Positions 10,919 through 24,304 of a stretch of 64,000 nt of DNA are shown here, one piece after another. How positions within the stretch are numbered: position 1 is the stretch's first letter; every line of letters starts with the position of its first letter. A model generated the notes under the pieces. The model worked only from the letters and a program-made list of their open reading frames with translations, was not told the origin of the DNA and searched no databases. The DNA comes from Dermanyssus gallinae (Eukaryota > Arthropoda > Arachnida > Mesostigmata > Dermanyssidae): the NCBI GenBank assembly GCA_003439945.1, contig QVRM01000307.1:1-64000 (forward strand). The letters are read 5' to 3'. The translations under genes and the position numbers were made by a program.

Positions 10919-13900
10919 CTGAAGAGCAAGGCCAAAAGTAGCAGATATAGCTAGTTAACAGTTATAGAGCTCGCGCAGAGCAGACTGACGACACATGCAG
11001 TACCCAATTGAGGCAAAGCGCTCTGATTACCTAGATAAGTATCATTCACACAAACAAACGCATGCAAGAGGGGTGATGGAAGAAAGGATTTTTAGGTTTA
11101 GGGTCATGTCTAAGATGCACATGACGATCGCACAAAGCAAGGCTTGCTCGATTTGCAATCGTCGTGCAGCCATTGCTTAGCAGAATATTGCGCATGCTTC
11201 AAAAGGTTTCCAAGACTGAGTTCGTATGTCAAATAAAGTGCTCTAACAAAGTAAATGCACAATTTGATCGAACAATTAGCCTGTACAGTGAGTAGACTGT
11301 TTATAACACTTTTTATTATAAACAATCATTACAGTTATTGCTGTGCCTGTACGACCAAAATGCGGCGATAATAGAATCATCATCATTATCATCATCTAAT
11401 ATCAACAATTTATGACTCAGTCAACTAAACGTGTTAATTGTATTGGCAACTCTTTGTTCTTACGGAGAGTACTATATGTTTTCTTTAGTCTACATATACA
11501 TACACAATACATAGGTAGGGTAACAGCTAGTAGCTTATAAACGAATAAACTCTACTTGCATTTCATCGGGACCATTAGCAGGCTGCGGAAGCCGGTGCCC
11601 ACTTCGAAGGTGGACAGCGATATCCTCCGGGTCGACGTCCGCGAACGGCTGACGTCCAAGCGTAAGTAGCTCCCAGAGGGTGACGCCAAACATCCAGAGG
11701 TCGGACGCCGGCGTAAACTCGCGATTCTGTAGAGACTCGATGGCGAGCCAGGCGATCGGACGGTGCTCGCCGTCGTCCAGGCTGTGGTAGTCGCCGGGAA
11801 AGAGGTCGCGCGAGAGAGCATTGTCTGCCAGCTTGACGTGCAGCCGCTCATCGAGCATACAGTTTCGCGACGCCACGTCCTTGTGCAAAAAGAACCGCCG
11901 ATGCAGATACATAAGGCCTTCGGCAATCTGTACGCCGATATCGACCAGGTCCTGAGGTGAGAGACGACGATGATGATGATGCTGCTGCTGCTGTTGTTGT
12001 TGCGGCGGCTGCTGCTGCTGCTGCTGCCCGCTGGGGCCCGGTAAAAGCGAACTTCGTTGCAGGAAGTGTTTGAGATTGCCCTCGGCCATCGCCGGATAGA
12101 TGAGAGCGGGTTGGCCGACGAGGTCGAGACACGTACCGACGACCGGCAGTACGTTGGCGTGATTCATGCCAAACAGCATCATGCCCTCCTGCATGAACTG
12201 CTCCATTTGTGCGGAATTCGCCTGCGCGGTCACCGTTTTCACGAGCACCGACTGCGTCTGATTTTGGGCGTCTTGCGACGGCGGCGGCGGCGGCGGACAC
12301 GAGCCGTCGTTAAGCACCGCGTGATACACCCTGCCAAACGATCCCTCGCAAAACAGCTTCACAAGTGTCAGGTATCGCGAGTCGATCGCGAGTTCGGCCA
12401 GCTGCTCGGACAGCAGCGAGCTTCTCGACCTTGATAGGTCCTGAATGGTGCTGTACTGTCCCGCCGAGCTGTTCAGCGTGCCGCCCATCGATTTGAGCGT
12501 GAAGTGATTGAGGCCGGCACACGTCGCCGGAGGCGGTGCGGGACTCGGCGGCACGTCTAAGTGGCTCGCCTTGCGGAACGACGAGTACGAGGCCAGTGTC
12601 GACGCCACAGGACTGCTTACCCGCACGAGTCGCTGGCCGAGACTTCGGCTCGAGTTGAGGGCGGCTGTCGTCGGGGCGGCGGCCACGGTGAGCATCGACG
12701 TAACCTCAGCGCCGTGGCCAAGACCTTGTCCGTATATCGAACCGTTGAGCGTCGACGCGGCCACCCACTCGCGGCAGTACTTCTCGGCTGCCGCCTGAAT
12801 CACTAGTTGGCCGGCGGGCTTACTTGACGAGGTCAGCGTCGTCGAGGTGTGCTGCCGCTTGTTCTTCTGGTTTCGCATGAAGCAGACAGCTGTGGCGAGC
12901 AACGACGCCAGAGCCGCTCCGGTCACAACCGCGCCGGCGCCGGCCACCATGAGGACGGGCCAACCGTTCGAGGTCCAGGCGTTGCCCCAGTCGCCCGTGG
13001 GACCTAGGGCCTCATCTAAATGGGAGAGACAGAGAGGGAGAGGGAGAGGGAAAGAGAGAGATAAAGATAGAGAGAGGGCGCGCGTAGAAGTCAAGTAGAA
13101 GAGGTGAGCCCTCAAGCTTCAGCCCCTCTGCATTAACTCTTTCCTAAAAATCTAACAACGTTTGCCAGCCTTCGTCCGTCGTAAGCACGTCGACTAGCGA
13201 TGAAACAGTGCGACTTTTTTCATGTGCGCACAACAGTACGAAGTGCGTTCAGTCGTATGTGTCATATGGCTGCACGTCTCTACTAGAACACTTATCTGAT
13301 CATGTACCGTTCCGAAAACTACGTAACTGTAATAGCTTACGTAGGGCCAACTGAGAATAGCTACAAAACTAAACTGTAGACATCTATATAGAGGGACGAA
13401 CGAGGTGGTGTCTTCTAGAATATTTCATTCGTAACGACAAACATTGATCTCAATCAATGTTTGCCGTTACGAATAAAATATTCGAGAAAAAGGCACAAAC
13501 TACAATAATATTATGTCACAGAGTTAGCCAGTTGACTGGAGTCGTCATATTGTAAGTTCGAAATATTAACATCTGCAAGCTATTCGCGATAAGGTCAAAA
13601 CTGCAAATGAAGCGGTGGCGTACTGTACTAGATGTGGACTACCTACCGCTAATCATTGTTGCTGAGCTGGCCGAGTTTTTCTTCCGCCTGGAAGTCTCTC
13701 TTTCGGTTGAGGGATTTCCAACAGCACTGATTCGGTTGTCGTCAGCGTCCTCATCGTCCTGGTCTTCATCACTCTCATCCAGGTCGCTGTCGTTGTCATC
13801 TACCGCACTAGGATGACTGGTAGTTGTCGTTGTCGTCGACGTTAAAAATTTCTCATCTGAAACGACACGTTTCTTTGTGTTAGAAAGTCGCACGGTGCTA

Positions 13901-14831
13901 GCCGCACCTCATTAATGTGGCTCGCCAGCACATGTTAGATGTCCGTTGGCGTGACTTCCAAGTTCGAGTCGCCGGTCGAGGTCACGCGTTTTCTCCAAAT
14001 CTATGCGAACTCGTTACGAGATACTATATGTTTTGCCAGCATATAGTGTCTAAGTCGGCCGTACCTTTTAAGCAGACTTTTTTCCGCTGAAGCTTTACTT
14101 GTTGACCTGATTCCTTGGCTCCGTCGAACTTGCCCTCCTTGACGCGGTTAACTTCAACCACGATAGTAACCCGCACTTCGGCGCTACTTCGGCCCGTGCA
14201 GCGCAGACGAACTACAAACGATTCCGATCTCTCCGGAACGGCGCCTGAACGATCAGAGCAGACATCCAAACGGTAATAGGGTATGTTTTTAGTTAAAATT
14301 GTGCACTAGCCGTGGTGGTGTTAACAATGCTGTTTATGTGTTGCCTGCTACATAAGATGCAACAGAGTCCACCCGAACCTTCTAGAGAGATTTCTGTTCT
14401 AATTAAGTGGGGTATTTTTGTTTTTGCTCTTAATGGCAGCCTCGCGTTAGATGCGGTTAGGTTCCTAGGAGAGGCAAGTTTTTTGCGTTTTGATTTATAG
14501 ACGATTTGTAACCGTTTACGCGCACGTATAAAACTTACGCCTTACCAAGAGGCTTTTTAGCTTATATCTGCACATCAAACGTAAACTTACGGTCAGCCGA
14601 TTATATTCAAATGGCTGTTTATGCGGCATGGTGGCTTTTAACCAGAGCGCATACTTGAAATTGACAATAAGTTTACCGTGGTTGCCAACTAGGCTTACAA
14701 AAATAAAACGCACTCAGATCGCAACGACACAGTGAAATATGTTAACAACATGGACGATGTTTTTTCTGTTAGGCACAAACGTTTGTGCAGCAGACTACAG
14801 GACACAGATGCGTTAGCCAAAATGCCGGTAT

Positions 14832-14878
<47 letters not shown>

Positions 14879-14906
14879 TATGTATATGTATATATATATA
14901 TATATA

Positions 14907-14947
<41 letters not shown>

Positions 14948-17198
14948 GGTGTTGCAGAAATTTTTCATAATAGAATATACAAATTGTAGAGCTCGTTAAA
15001 GCAAATATTTTTTCCAATGGAACATGGTCTCTGAGAAGTCTTGTTTTGGAGTGAGAGCGAAATTACTACAATTTGTGACACTAGTGTTTTTGCCCGACAT
15101 AGGAGCATAAAATGTGCTGTTGCGAGACAACCAGTCCTCCTATACAGAAACTAAACACACTGTCGGGTTCGTGAGAAAATTCTGCTTCTTCCGAAGAATA
15201 TACAAGACCGGTCAGAAGATGCGACACGGTCGTTTAGAAAAGAATTCGTCAAAAATGAAGTTTTTTATTAGCTTTCACGCCAAATACTTCAGAATCATAA
15301 CCCTACGACCACCCACGTGTTCAAAGCTAACATATTTGCAAATGCGCATTTCATGACGATCATTTTGGTACCAAACTTACGGCAATGCGAGCTGTGGTTG
15401 CAGAGTAATTACGATTTTTCGGCGAACATGTCGAGATTAAGTGCATGAAAATGACGCGCTGCGGCTGTCGCGCGACACGTCGGCGGTAGTGAACGTCGCC
15501 ACACAGTCATTTTTCATGCACTTAATCTGGACATCCCACCGGAAAATCGTAATTACTCTGCAACCACAGCTCGCATTGCCGTAAGTTTGGTACCAAAATG
15601 ATCGTCATGAAATGCGCATTTGCTAAATATGTTAGCTTTGAACACGTGGGTGGTCGTAGGGTTATGATTCTGAAGTATTTGGCGTGAAAGCTAATAAAAA
15701 ACTTCATTTTTGACGAATTCTTTTCTAAACGACCGTGTCGCATCTTCTGACCGGTCTTGTATATTCTTCGGAAAAAGCAGAATTTTCTCACGAACCCGAC
15801 AGTGTGTTTAGTTTCTGTATAGGAGGACTGGTTGTCTCGCAACAGCACATTTTATGCTCCTATGTCGGGCAAAAACACTAGTGTCACAAATTGTAGTAAT
15901 TTCGCTCTCACTCCGAAACAAGACTTCTCAGAGACCATGTTCCATTGGAAAAAATATTTGCTTTAACGAGCTCTACATAACGAGCTCTATATTCTATTAT
16001 GAAAAATTTCTGCAACACCCTGTATATATACAGGGTGTTCCTATTTGTGTGTCCAAAACGCTAGGGTATGGTCAAACTCGGTGAGAAAATCATTTTTGCC
16101 AATGGGTGGAAGCCGGGAAAACTTTTGTTTAGGAGTGAGGATGAAATTTATAAAAGCAGTTATTCTGTCTTTTTTCTCCTACATAGTTGTGCAAAATCTA
16201 CGTTTGCGGGAGAACCAATCAACGCACAATGGAACCGATCATACCGTGTTTGGCGGAAAATTCTGCACAATAAAGTATACATTACTAGCTTGCGTAGCAA
16301 AAAGCGAATAGCCAGATTAAGGAAAGTCGTAAAAAGTCAAAATGTTACGTTAACGCTTTTTTGTGCAACATCGAATTTTTTTTCCATTACGACCAAAAAT
16401 GCACGTCCAAAAGACTACTCTCAGGCAATAACAGATTTAATGCCCACTACATTCGTACCAAAGTGATGGTGCTACGTTACGTAGTTGCCAAGTGACTAAG
16501 CTTTTTCGACAGTCATAGTTGTTATGTTTCACGTTGAAGTTTTCACGTCCAAAACCGTAGCATTTTGCCAAGACGTTTCCGCCCCTCTTTCCGTTAGAAA
16601 AAATTATTCTCTTGCTGAGTTCTACCAAACCTCAAAATATGTACCTAACTTTCTCATACACCCTATGCAAGTATGCACGCCTTCGCTTTCGATATGACTG
16701 TCGAAAAAGCTTAGTTACTTGGCAACTACGTAACGCAGCACCATCACTTTGGTACGAATGTAGTGGGCATTAAATCTGCTATTGCCTGATAGTAGTCTTT
16801 TGGACGTGCATTTTTGGTCGTAATGGAAAAAATTACGATATTGCACAAAAAAGCGTTAACGTAACATTTTGACTTTTTATGACTTTCCTTAATCTGGCTA
16901 TTCGCTTTTTGCTACGCAAGCTAGTAATGTATACTTTATTGTGCAGAATATTCCGCCAAACACGCCGAATCGGTTCCTTTGTGCGCTGACTGGTTCTCCC
17001 GCAAACGTAGATTTTGCACAACTATGTAGGAGAAAAAAGACAGAATAACTGCTTTCATAAATTTCATCCTCACTCCTAAACAAAACGTTTTCCCGGCTTC
17101 CACTCATTGGCAAAAATGATTTTCTCACCGAGTTTGACCATACCCTAGCGTTTTGGACACCCAAATAGGAACACCCTGTATATATATATATATATTTA

Positions 17199-17254
<56 letters not shown>

Positions 17255-17260
17255 TATTTA

Positions 17261-17352
<92 letters not shown>

Positions 17353-19196
17353 AAGTAAGGTTGTGAAAACCATTCATTCCTTCTCGCCTTATCTAAGACA
17401 CTGCACATCATCTTTGTTGGCAGTGTGTTGTGACTACCTCTCTCTCTATGCTTCTGTGTGCGCGTGTATGTGAAATACAGCTATGCGGGCTTTGTGAATC
17501 TGTCTATAAATGTATGCGTGCCGCGTTGGTGTTTCTACAGCGATTGCTGGTTAATGGAGAGAGAGAGAGAGATTCCTATTGATTGCCGGCACACTGTTAA
17601 AATAATAGGATATTGTGACTAAGTCGTGACAAGTGTACGAGTGTCGTCATTTCACTTTTACTGTCGCCGAAACAAAGTTCCAAAGTTCCGGACTGACCTT
17701 TGGACGGGATGTCCAGTGTCGGCTGGTACATTGCGTGCGGGTTGTCCAGCTGAATGTCGATCTGATAATGGAGGGTCTGATGCTGTGGCCGCGTGTTTTG
17801 CCAACTAAACTCGAGCTGCGTCATGTTTCCCGGCACCGGTACCGGGAAGCGAAGCGCATACTCGTTCATGACGCCGTCTCGCACGTAGAACAGGTCCACA
17901 TCAATGCCTGAAATGTATATGAAAACGAGGCAGAAATGAGTATACAGCATCGCAAGTGGCCCTGTGCCACTCCTGATGACGCTGGATTGTCGTAGGGCAT
18001 TCGGGGGTATCTTTATTACAGCTTGTTGTTTCTTCTGATTGTCGTTACAGTAGAATCGTACTACTTTAAAGGACATTAGCCTTAATGTTCATTATAGCCT
18101 CCCCCGTCCCTGCTCCCAAAATATTGTTTAGGGGGTTTAATAACGCTTTTTTGCGCCTCAAAACCAACACTATTACTATACGTTTCCATCCACCCCCACC
18201 TGTTCTGGACGGCCTTGCTCCCCATACTGCCAGACAAAGCTAACGAGTAATTTGTCCGTATCGGTGATTTTGCAGACACCGGTCTTATATTTATACCTAC
18301 AGTATAGTACTTAACAAAGTGTAGTTCGTAACTACAGTGTGACAGCATAAACGTATTATGCAGAAATTACACAGAAATTACGGTGGCACTCATGTCGGTC
18401 GGCAGTCATAGTACTTGATGGTAGTTTTCAGTCATAAAATACGCAATGACACAATAGTTAGGATGCTCTACGTAAAACGACTGTTGAATAGACGTACTTT
18501 GGTCTAGGTTTTCCACCTTTCTAGAACTCCTAGTTATTAAATCCGTTCTGGCAAATACTGCACTTTTTGTAGAAAAGGATGAATACTGTAATGCACTGTT
18601 GCCACGAACGGGGCGTGTTCTCCCTCTCGAGCCAAGCGGGACTTGACCCCAGCCAGTCGTTGGATGTTGGTCTGCCAAAACCCCTACGCACTAAACGCAC
18701 CTCCTCCCCCCTTAAGTTTCACTCTCTAGTGGCCCAGATATCTATAGAGCAATACTATGAACATATAATAATATGATGTGTATGAAGATGATATGACATA
18801 AATACCGCACTTGTAAGCATTCAACTTCCTGTAGGATGCGTAGAGTCTAACCGAATCGAATCTTGTGACATTCCATGTCGGTTTCCCGATAGCATGTGTG
18901 AACTCATAACTGCTATTATATTAGTAACACGTAGTATAATATAATGGTTATATTGCGTGTCCCTCACTATTAGTTCTAAATTACACGTTTTAGTTCATCT
19001 TCAAAATCAATACATACATTTAATATTATCCTTTTTGCTAGCACTACTCACCCTGGTTAATAGATTGGTACGGGTGCACTAATTCAATGTGCTATAAAAC
19101 ATCTTCTTGACTAGATCAATACAAACGATCCGTTCTGTTTATTCTGTATGTACTTTAATGATGGCTCTGAGCGCCTGAAACTAAAGTTTGCGCCTA

Positions 19197-19251
<55 letters not shown>

Positions 19252-21100
19252 TTTGATATGGTGCTTGCTACAGAAGACAAGAGAGCGGGCAAACGTTTAC
19301 TGCAAAGTCTGACATTAGATGAACAAAACTCACTGGAAGACCTTGGTGGTTTTGTTCTGGCGGCAAAATCAAAGTAGTGTGGCTTGCCGATCCGCCGATA
19401 TATATATATATGACTTGCCGATCTACCCTTGTATATATGTATGTATATATATATATATATATGACTTGCCGATCCGCCCTTATATATATATATATATATA
19501 TATACGTCACGTTTTGACAAGCTTTTATGTATGCGCATGAAGGTGCGTGTCGTGCTCATTTGCTGATGCATATGTGCTTGTATTTTCACTGCATGATATA
19601 TATATATATATATAATGTCGATCGAACAGATAGACAGGCTGCTGACAGCGAAAGTATGGCGAGGCAGATGGGCTAACCCGGCTGTATGTGGTTACGCATT
19701 GCGAAAGCGCCTCTAAGGCACACTGGTCGATGGCCGCCTCGTCTTCGACACGCCAGCCGAAGCAGTGCTGTCCCCTGAGCGCTCTAATCACGATGACGAG
19801 CGAATTAATGTTAATTGCGCCGGTCGATAGCCTGCGTGGGGCTACGTCGTATACTCGACGTAAGCCCGACGTATCGATCCAACCGGGCGGCACGCACTGA
19901 GATAATACAAAAGTCATTTGGACATTACGCCTCGTATTGCTTTGCCCTAAAGTGGGCACGCTTTTTGCATAAAACAACCGTCACGGATAGTTGTTGCGAA
20001 TGCAGCATTTCTAGTTGGCCCGCGCGTCCCACTTTGCTTTTTGCCGACGTTCTAGCCAGCATTGTCGTTATAAGTAGCGCTCTAAATTCTCATTAGTGGA
20101 CCGTTACTGTTATTACTTCTTTTTTCTATTATTATGACTAATATTAACTATTATTTTTGTTCAACTAATGAACGAGCATTCAGTTCGGCATGAACGAGGT
20201 GTGAACGTCTCTTAGACTTTCGTCGTTCACTAATTAGCCTGTAGCGCTAATTACTGAACGTCTAACAAACAGGTAAACCCAGCGTCGGCCTCAAACACTG
20301 TGCCTCGCATCGATCTACTGTGATTTCCTAACACACAGCTGAATTCTTGAGCAACAAGTCAGTTCCCCTATTATAGGGTCCCAGCTCACTGATAAATTTC
20401 AAGGTTGCAAATAATAATAATGCAATGGTCACCCCATTAAGTCTTGCCGCGCCAGCGGACACTAAACCTCTTAATTCAAGTGTAGACGCTATACCGACTT
20501 TCCTAAAACACCGTATAATCACACTGTTTAGTTCAGCATGTCTGGACGATCTACCGGCGCTCTTCGGGCAACTCAGTGGATGTAGGTCACTGGAATCTAT
20601 TTTTCCACACAATTTAAACAGAAATGGCTTGCAGAAAGGACCACCGATTCTAAGTGCTGACATCATGCGGAAAGAGTTGGAATCTAGCTAGGTTCCGAGC
20701 TGTGGCAAGGGTAAGGCTTTGCGCCAACCCCCACTAAAGGTATTATTATTACTGCTGTCGACAGAATTGTGCGGTCAAAAGGGAGTGCATATAATCTATG
20801 CATGCATTTAGTTGCATTACAACGCCGTCTATAAACGTTAGCGAAAGGACGTCGGTGGCGGTCAGAAACATGCAATCAGGTTTTGCAACGTGCATATGTG
20901 TGCAATTTTTTTCGGCTGTTGCAAGACGTACGCTGTGAATAAGTGAAGCTCTACTACGAGCCATTCAGCCGCTTTTGGCTGCATGAGAAGCCATGCAGCC
21001 AAAGCTTACCATTAGACGCTTTGGCTACGCTAAAACCTCAACGTATTTACGTGTGTCGAAATCTCTCATCCTCTCTGGTGTGCTGTATACTACTGCCCCC

Positions 21101-21148
<48 letters not shown>

Positions 21149-21992
21149 GCATTGCATTGCGAATGAATGGAATTGAGTAGCTGGATGCTTAATGACCTAA
21201 TCAACACATGTGCAGCGCCCAACAGGCGAAACACGGCTGGGTCTTCAAAAGGTGAATTTGCAAGTACATTCAGAGCATTCAATCTAGTTACGGACAAAAC
21301 AAAGGCACATGGACAGCCCGCCGATTTGTCCTGATAAAGACAAGTTTAAAAGGAAGGCCCGTATTCACTGTACAAAAAAAGTTTATTGAATTTCGGCAAA
21401 AAACGGACAGATACGCTTTCTTTTCGAAAAGCGTAGTTTAGTGGCAGAGCCGTTTGGGTGCATTTGTCGTCGAGGCCGTGGAGTCAAATCAAACACGGGC
21501 CACTGCTAAATTTGTAATAGTAATTAGCAGTATAAACAAGGCAAACGCCAGAGAAAACTTTTCTCTGCTATGACCAAAAAACTAACTACGAAAGAGAAGT
21601 ACACAGTACTAACCAAAACGGTTACTGTTGGTTTTAAGACTCCTTCTACTGTTACACCAAAGTGGTCTATAATGAAGCACAAACACACACAAATATCGCA
21701 CTGAGCATTTGGAACTCGAAATCACACAAATATGTGCCTTTAAACACCGAGGTATCTTAACAAAGATGTGCGTCAAATCAAAGACAATACGTTGCTTAGC
21801 AACAGGCTAACGATGGACTCGTATCCTCGTTAGTGTCGGTAATGAGAGTTTTGACTACGAAAATAATGACAATCATAATTTCTATTCTTACTAGTTTCCT
21901 TTCACAACTACAATCCTTGTTCTTGTCAATTAAGGAGATTGTATCTATACACAGAGTGCGTTTATAGTTGGGCCATTCCACGCAAAACGTGC

Positions 21993-22036
<44 letters not shown>

Positions 22037-24215
22037 GTCTACAAAAAACTTTTTTCGTTTTTTTTTTCATGATTCTCTACGGACAAAACCGAAAAAACGT
22101 TTGTGTAGCCTTATATATATACATATATATATGTGTGTGGATAAACCTAAAATAATTCTGTTCTGTGTAGCTAGCCTTATTAATGTCGTTGCTGCTGCTG
22201 TTGTTGCCGTTACTCCCATGGGGAACTGGAGCGTCAATGTCGTTTAGGTATGCATCTGCCGTCGCCTGCTTGGGGTTCGGTTTCAGTAGAGGTTTGCTTT
22301 TCGCCCGGTCGGTCGGGGATGCGTGTGCACGAGGAAAGGGCCCTGAACGAACGCTCAGTAATTGTGATGGCTTCTTGCAGCTGCTGGGCTTGCGTCCTCG
22401 TTAAATGCTTGCACAACAACAATCCCCTCCGACATAGTTGCAAGCTTTTTTCCTCAGTCGTGTTGGCAGCACAAAACATTAACAACAACGCGGCAGTAAC
22501 GACGACGGTGGTGATGATTGATTTGCACGATGATAAAAACAAGAACAAAACAACAACAGCAACAACAACAACAACAACAACAAGGACATTAACAACAACC
22601 ACAACAACGATCGAGATTAGCCAATGTAGTGGGCGCAAATACACCATAACAACAACAGCTACTCCGACACATACGAACGGCAAGAACGCAAAAATGATGG
22701 CTACAATAGCTGGCCGATTTATACATAACAATAGCAGCAACAATGATTATCGCCATAACTATTCGACGACTAATCAAACTAGTAAATGCAATAATCGCGC
22801 GATACCAATGAAAGCATCGATACCACGTAACGGCAGGGGTATTTAATATGAGGGCCTGACCATCGTCAACAACGACTATGACAATATTCATGCCGCCCCT
22901 CCGTGCATTGCCTGAAGAGAGCCAATGAAACGGAAGCCCACAACTCATTGAGTGCTTTCGCTGTGGAAACGTCTCAATGTACCTCTATGTGTGTTCAAAT
23001 ACCTCATCTCTACTTGTCCATTTTCTACTTTTACCTATCTTTCTTGTTCTCTCTCTATTATTATTATTATTACTATTGTTGTTGTTATTATTATTACTAT
23101 TGTTGTTGTTGTTGTTGTTGTTATTATTATTATTATTATTATTATTAGAATATATTTTTTTACAAATCGTTACTGTTGTATTTGTTGCTAGTGCTGTACG
23201 TTGTTGTTGCGTACTATTGTCTTCATTTTTTGTCTTAGTTGTTTGTACGTGTGTATTCTTGCTGTTGCCGCAGCTGTTGTTTTAGTTCTGTTGTTGTTGC
23301 TGTTGTTGTCTTGGTTGCTGTTGTTGTTTTGGTTGTTGTTGTGGATCGCATGGTGATCGCGGTGACGAGATGACTGGCTGGCTGGCTGGCTGGGTGGCAT
23401 GGCGGCGCCTCAAGGCCTCTCTTCCGTCGTTCTGTTTTCCCAACAGTGTACTGGCAACGACAGTATTAGTCAGCCGCCGTAGTATGCCGTTGTGGTAGCA
23501 GAGACCACAACAGCAGCCGCAACAGCAGCAGCAGCATCGCCAGCATCAGGCGAAGCAAGCAGGCAAAGCCGCGGTAGCCTGTCCCCCATCAATGCCGCCT
23601 GCCCATTGTGCCGTCCTCCCACAGCCCCTCCTTCTTCCTTGGTTCCCTCCCGTATTACTGTCGTTGCGCTCTTGCTGCTGTTGTTGCTGCTACGGCGTAC
23701 CCCCCCCCCCCCTGTTGTCTTCCTTCACTTGTGTCCACGCTGGCCTTCTAACAACACAGTCAGCCCGCTCACAGCAGTGGACATGGAGACCCTCACTGGG
23801 GGTGTGTGTATACATGTGTGCGTCTGGTGGCACAGGCAGAGGAGTTCGTCGGCCGCCTTGTGACGGACGGACAACGTTTGATCATCAGTACAGACTCCCC
23901 CCGCGTCGTCTGGCGTCTCGCGTCTCTATCGCCCTCTCTCTGTCTCTCCCTCTCAACTCTCTCCGAGAGACACCCGAGGGCCAGAGAAACAACAGAAACG
24001 GAAAGATGTACCACCACCACCACAACAACGACGACGACGACGACAACAACCCATACAAACGAACATATAACACACCCAAAACAACCATCCATGTGCATTG
24101 GCCCATCCATACAAATACGCTACGCGACACGCCGTGCATAGATGCTGTCTATGGACACACGTTGATTGATAGAGGGATGGATAGGCAGACAAATAAATGT
24201 TCAGACGGGCCGCAG

Positions 24216-24263
<48 letters not shown>

Positions 24264-24264
24264 G

Positions 24265-24304
<40 letters not shown>

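Larger units (their letters stand above)
14245..17697 (-). other. drl: Intron 2, filled by two foldback elements and (TA)n tracts
   Basis: 3453 bp. About two thirds is two adjacent palindromic elements (14945-16022 and 16031-17178), with (TA)n blocks outside them. If transcribed with the gene, the elements would form two long hairpins in the pre-mRNA. Confidence 0.85.

Noticed and set aside
11535..11559. Continuing exon 5 to its first stop (ending FIRL) as a truncated receptor end
   Set aside because: It would cut off the kinase C-lobe, which is found in exon 6 in the right phase; kept only as a possible retained-intron form.
12057..12434. Plus-strand and alternative minus-strand frames over exon 5
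   Set aside because: Shadows of the real kinase exon, caused by its high GC content.
14732..14989. Tyr/Ile-rich open frames across the (TA)n tracts (also at 17.1-17.5, 19.2-19.6, 24.2 and 37.1 kb)
   Set aside because: They are translations of TA microsatellites and read open in several frames and on both strands.
15114..15848. Two similar peptides on opposite strands, as if a duplicated gene
   Set aside because: They are mirror images from the inverted arms of foldback element A; no domain and no separate gene evidence.
21430..21505. A functional tRNA gene
   Set aside because: A- and B-box-like motifs exist, but no complete cloverleaf or clear anticodon stem could be built.
22977..23285. 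PolyLeu/Tyr frames at 23 kb and at 40.6-40.9 kb, looking like transmembrane proteins
   Set aside because: They come from TTA/TTG repeats and carry no other coding signal.
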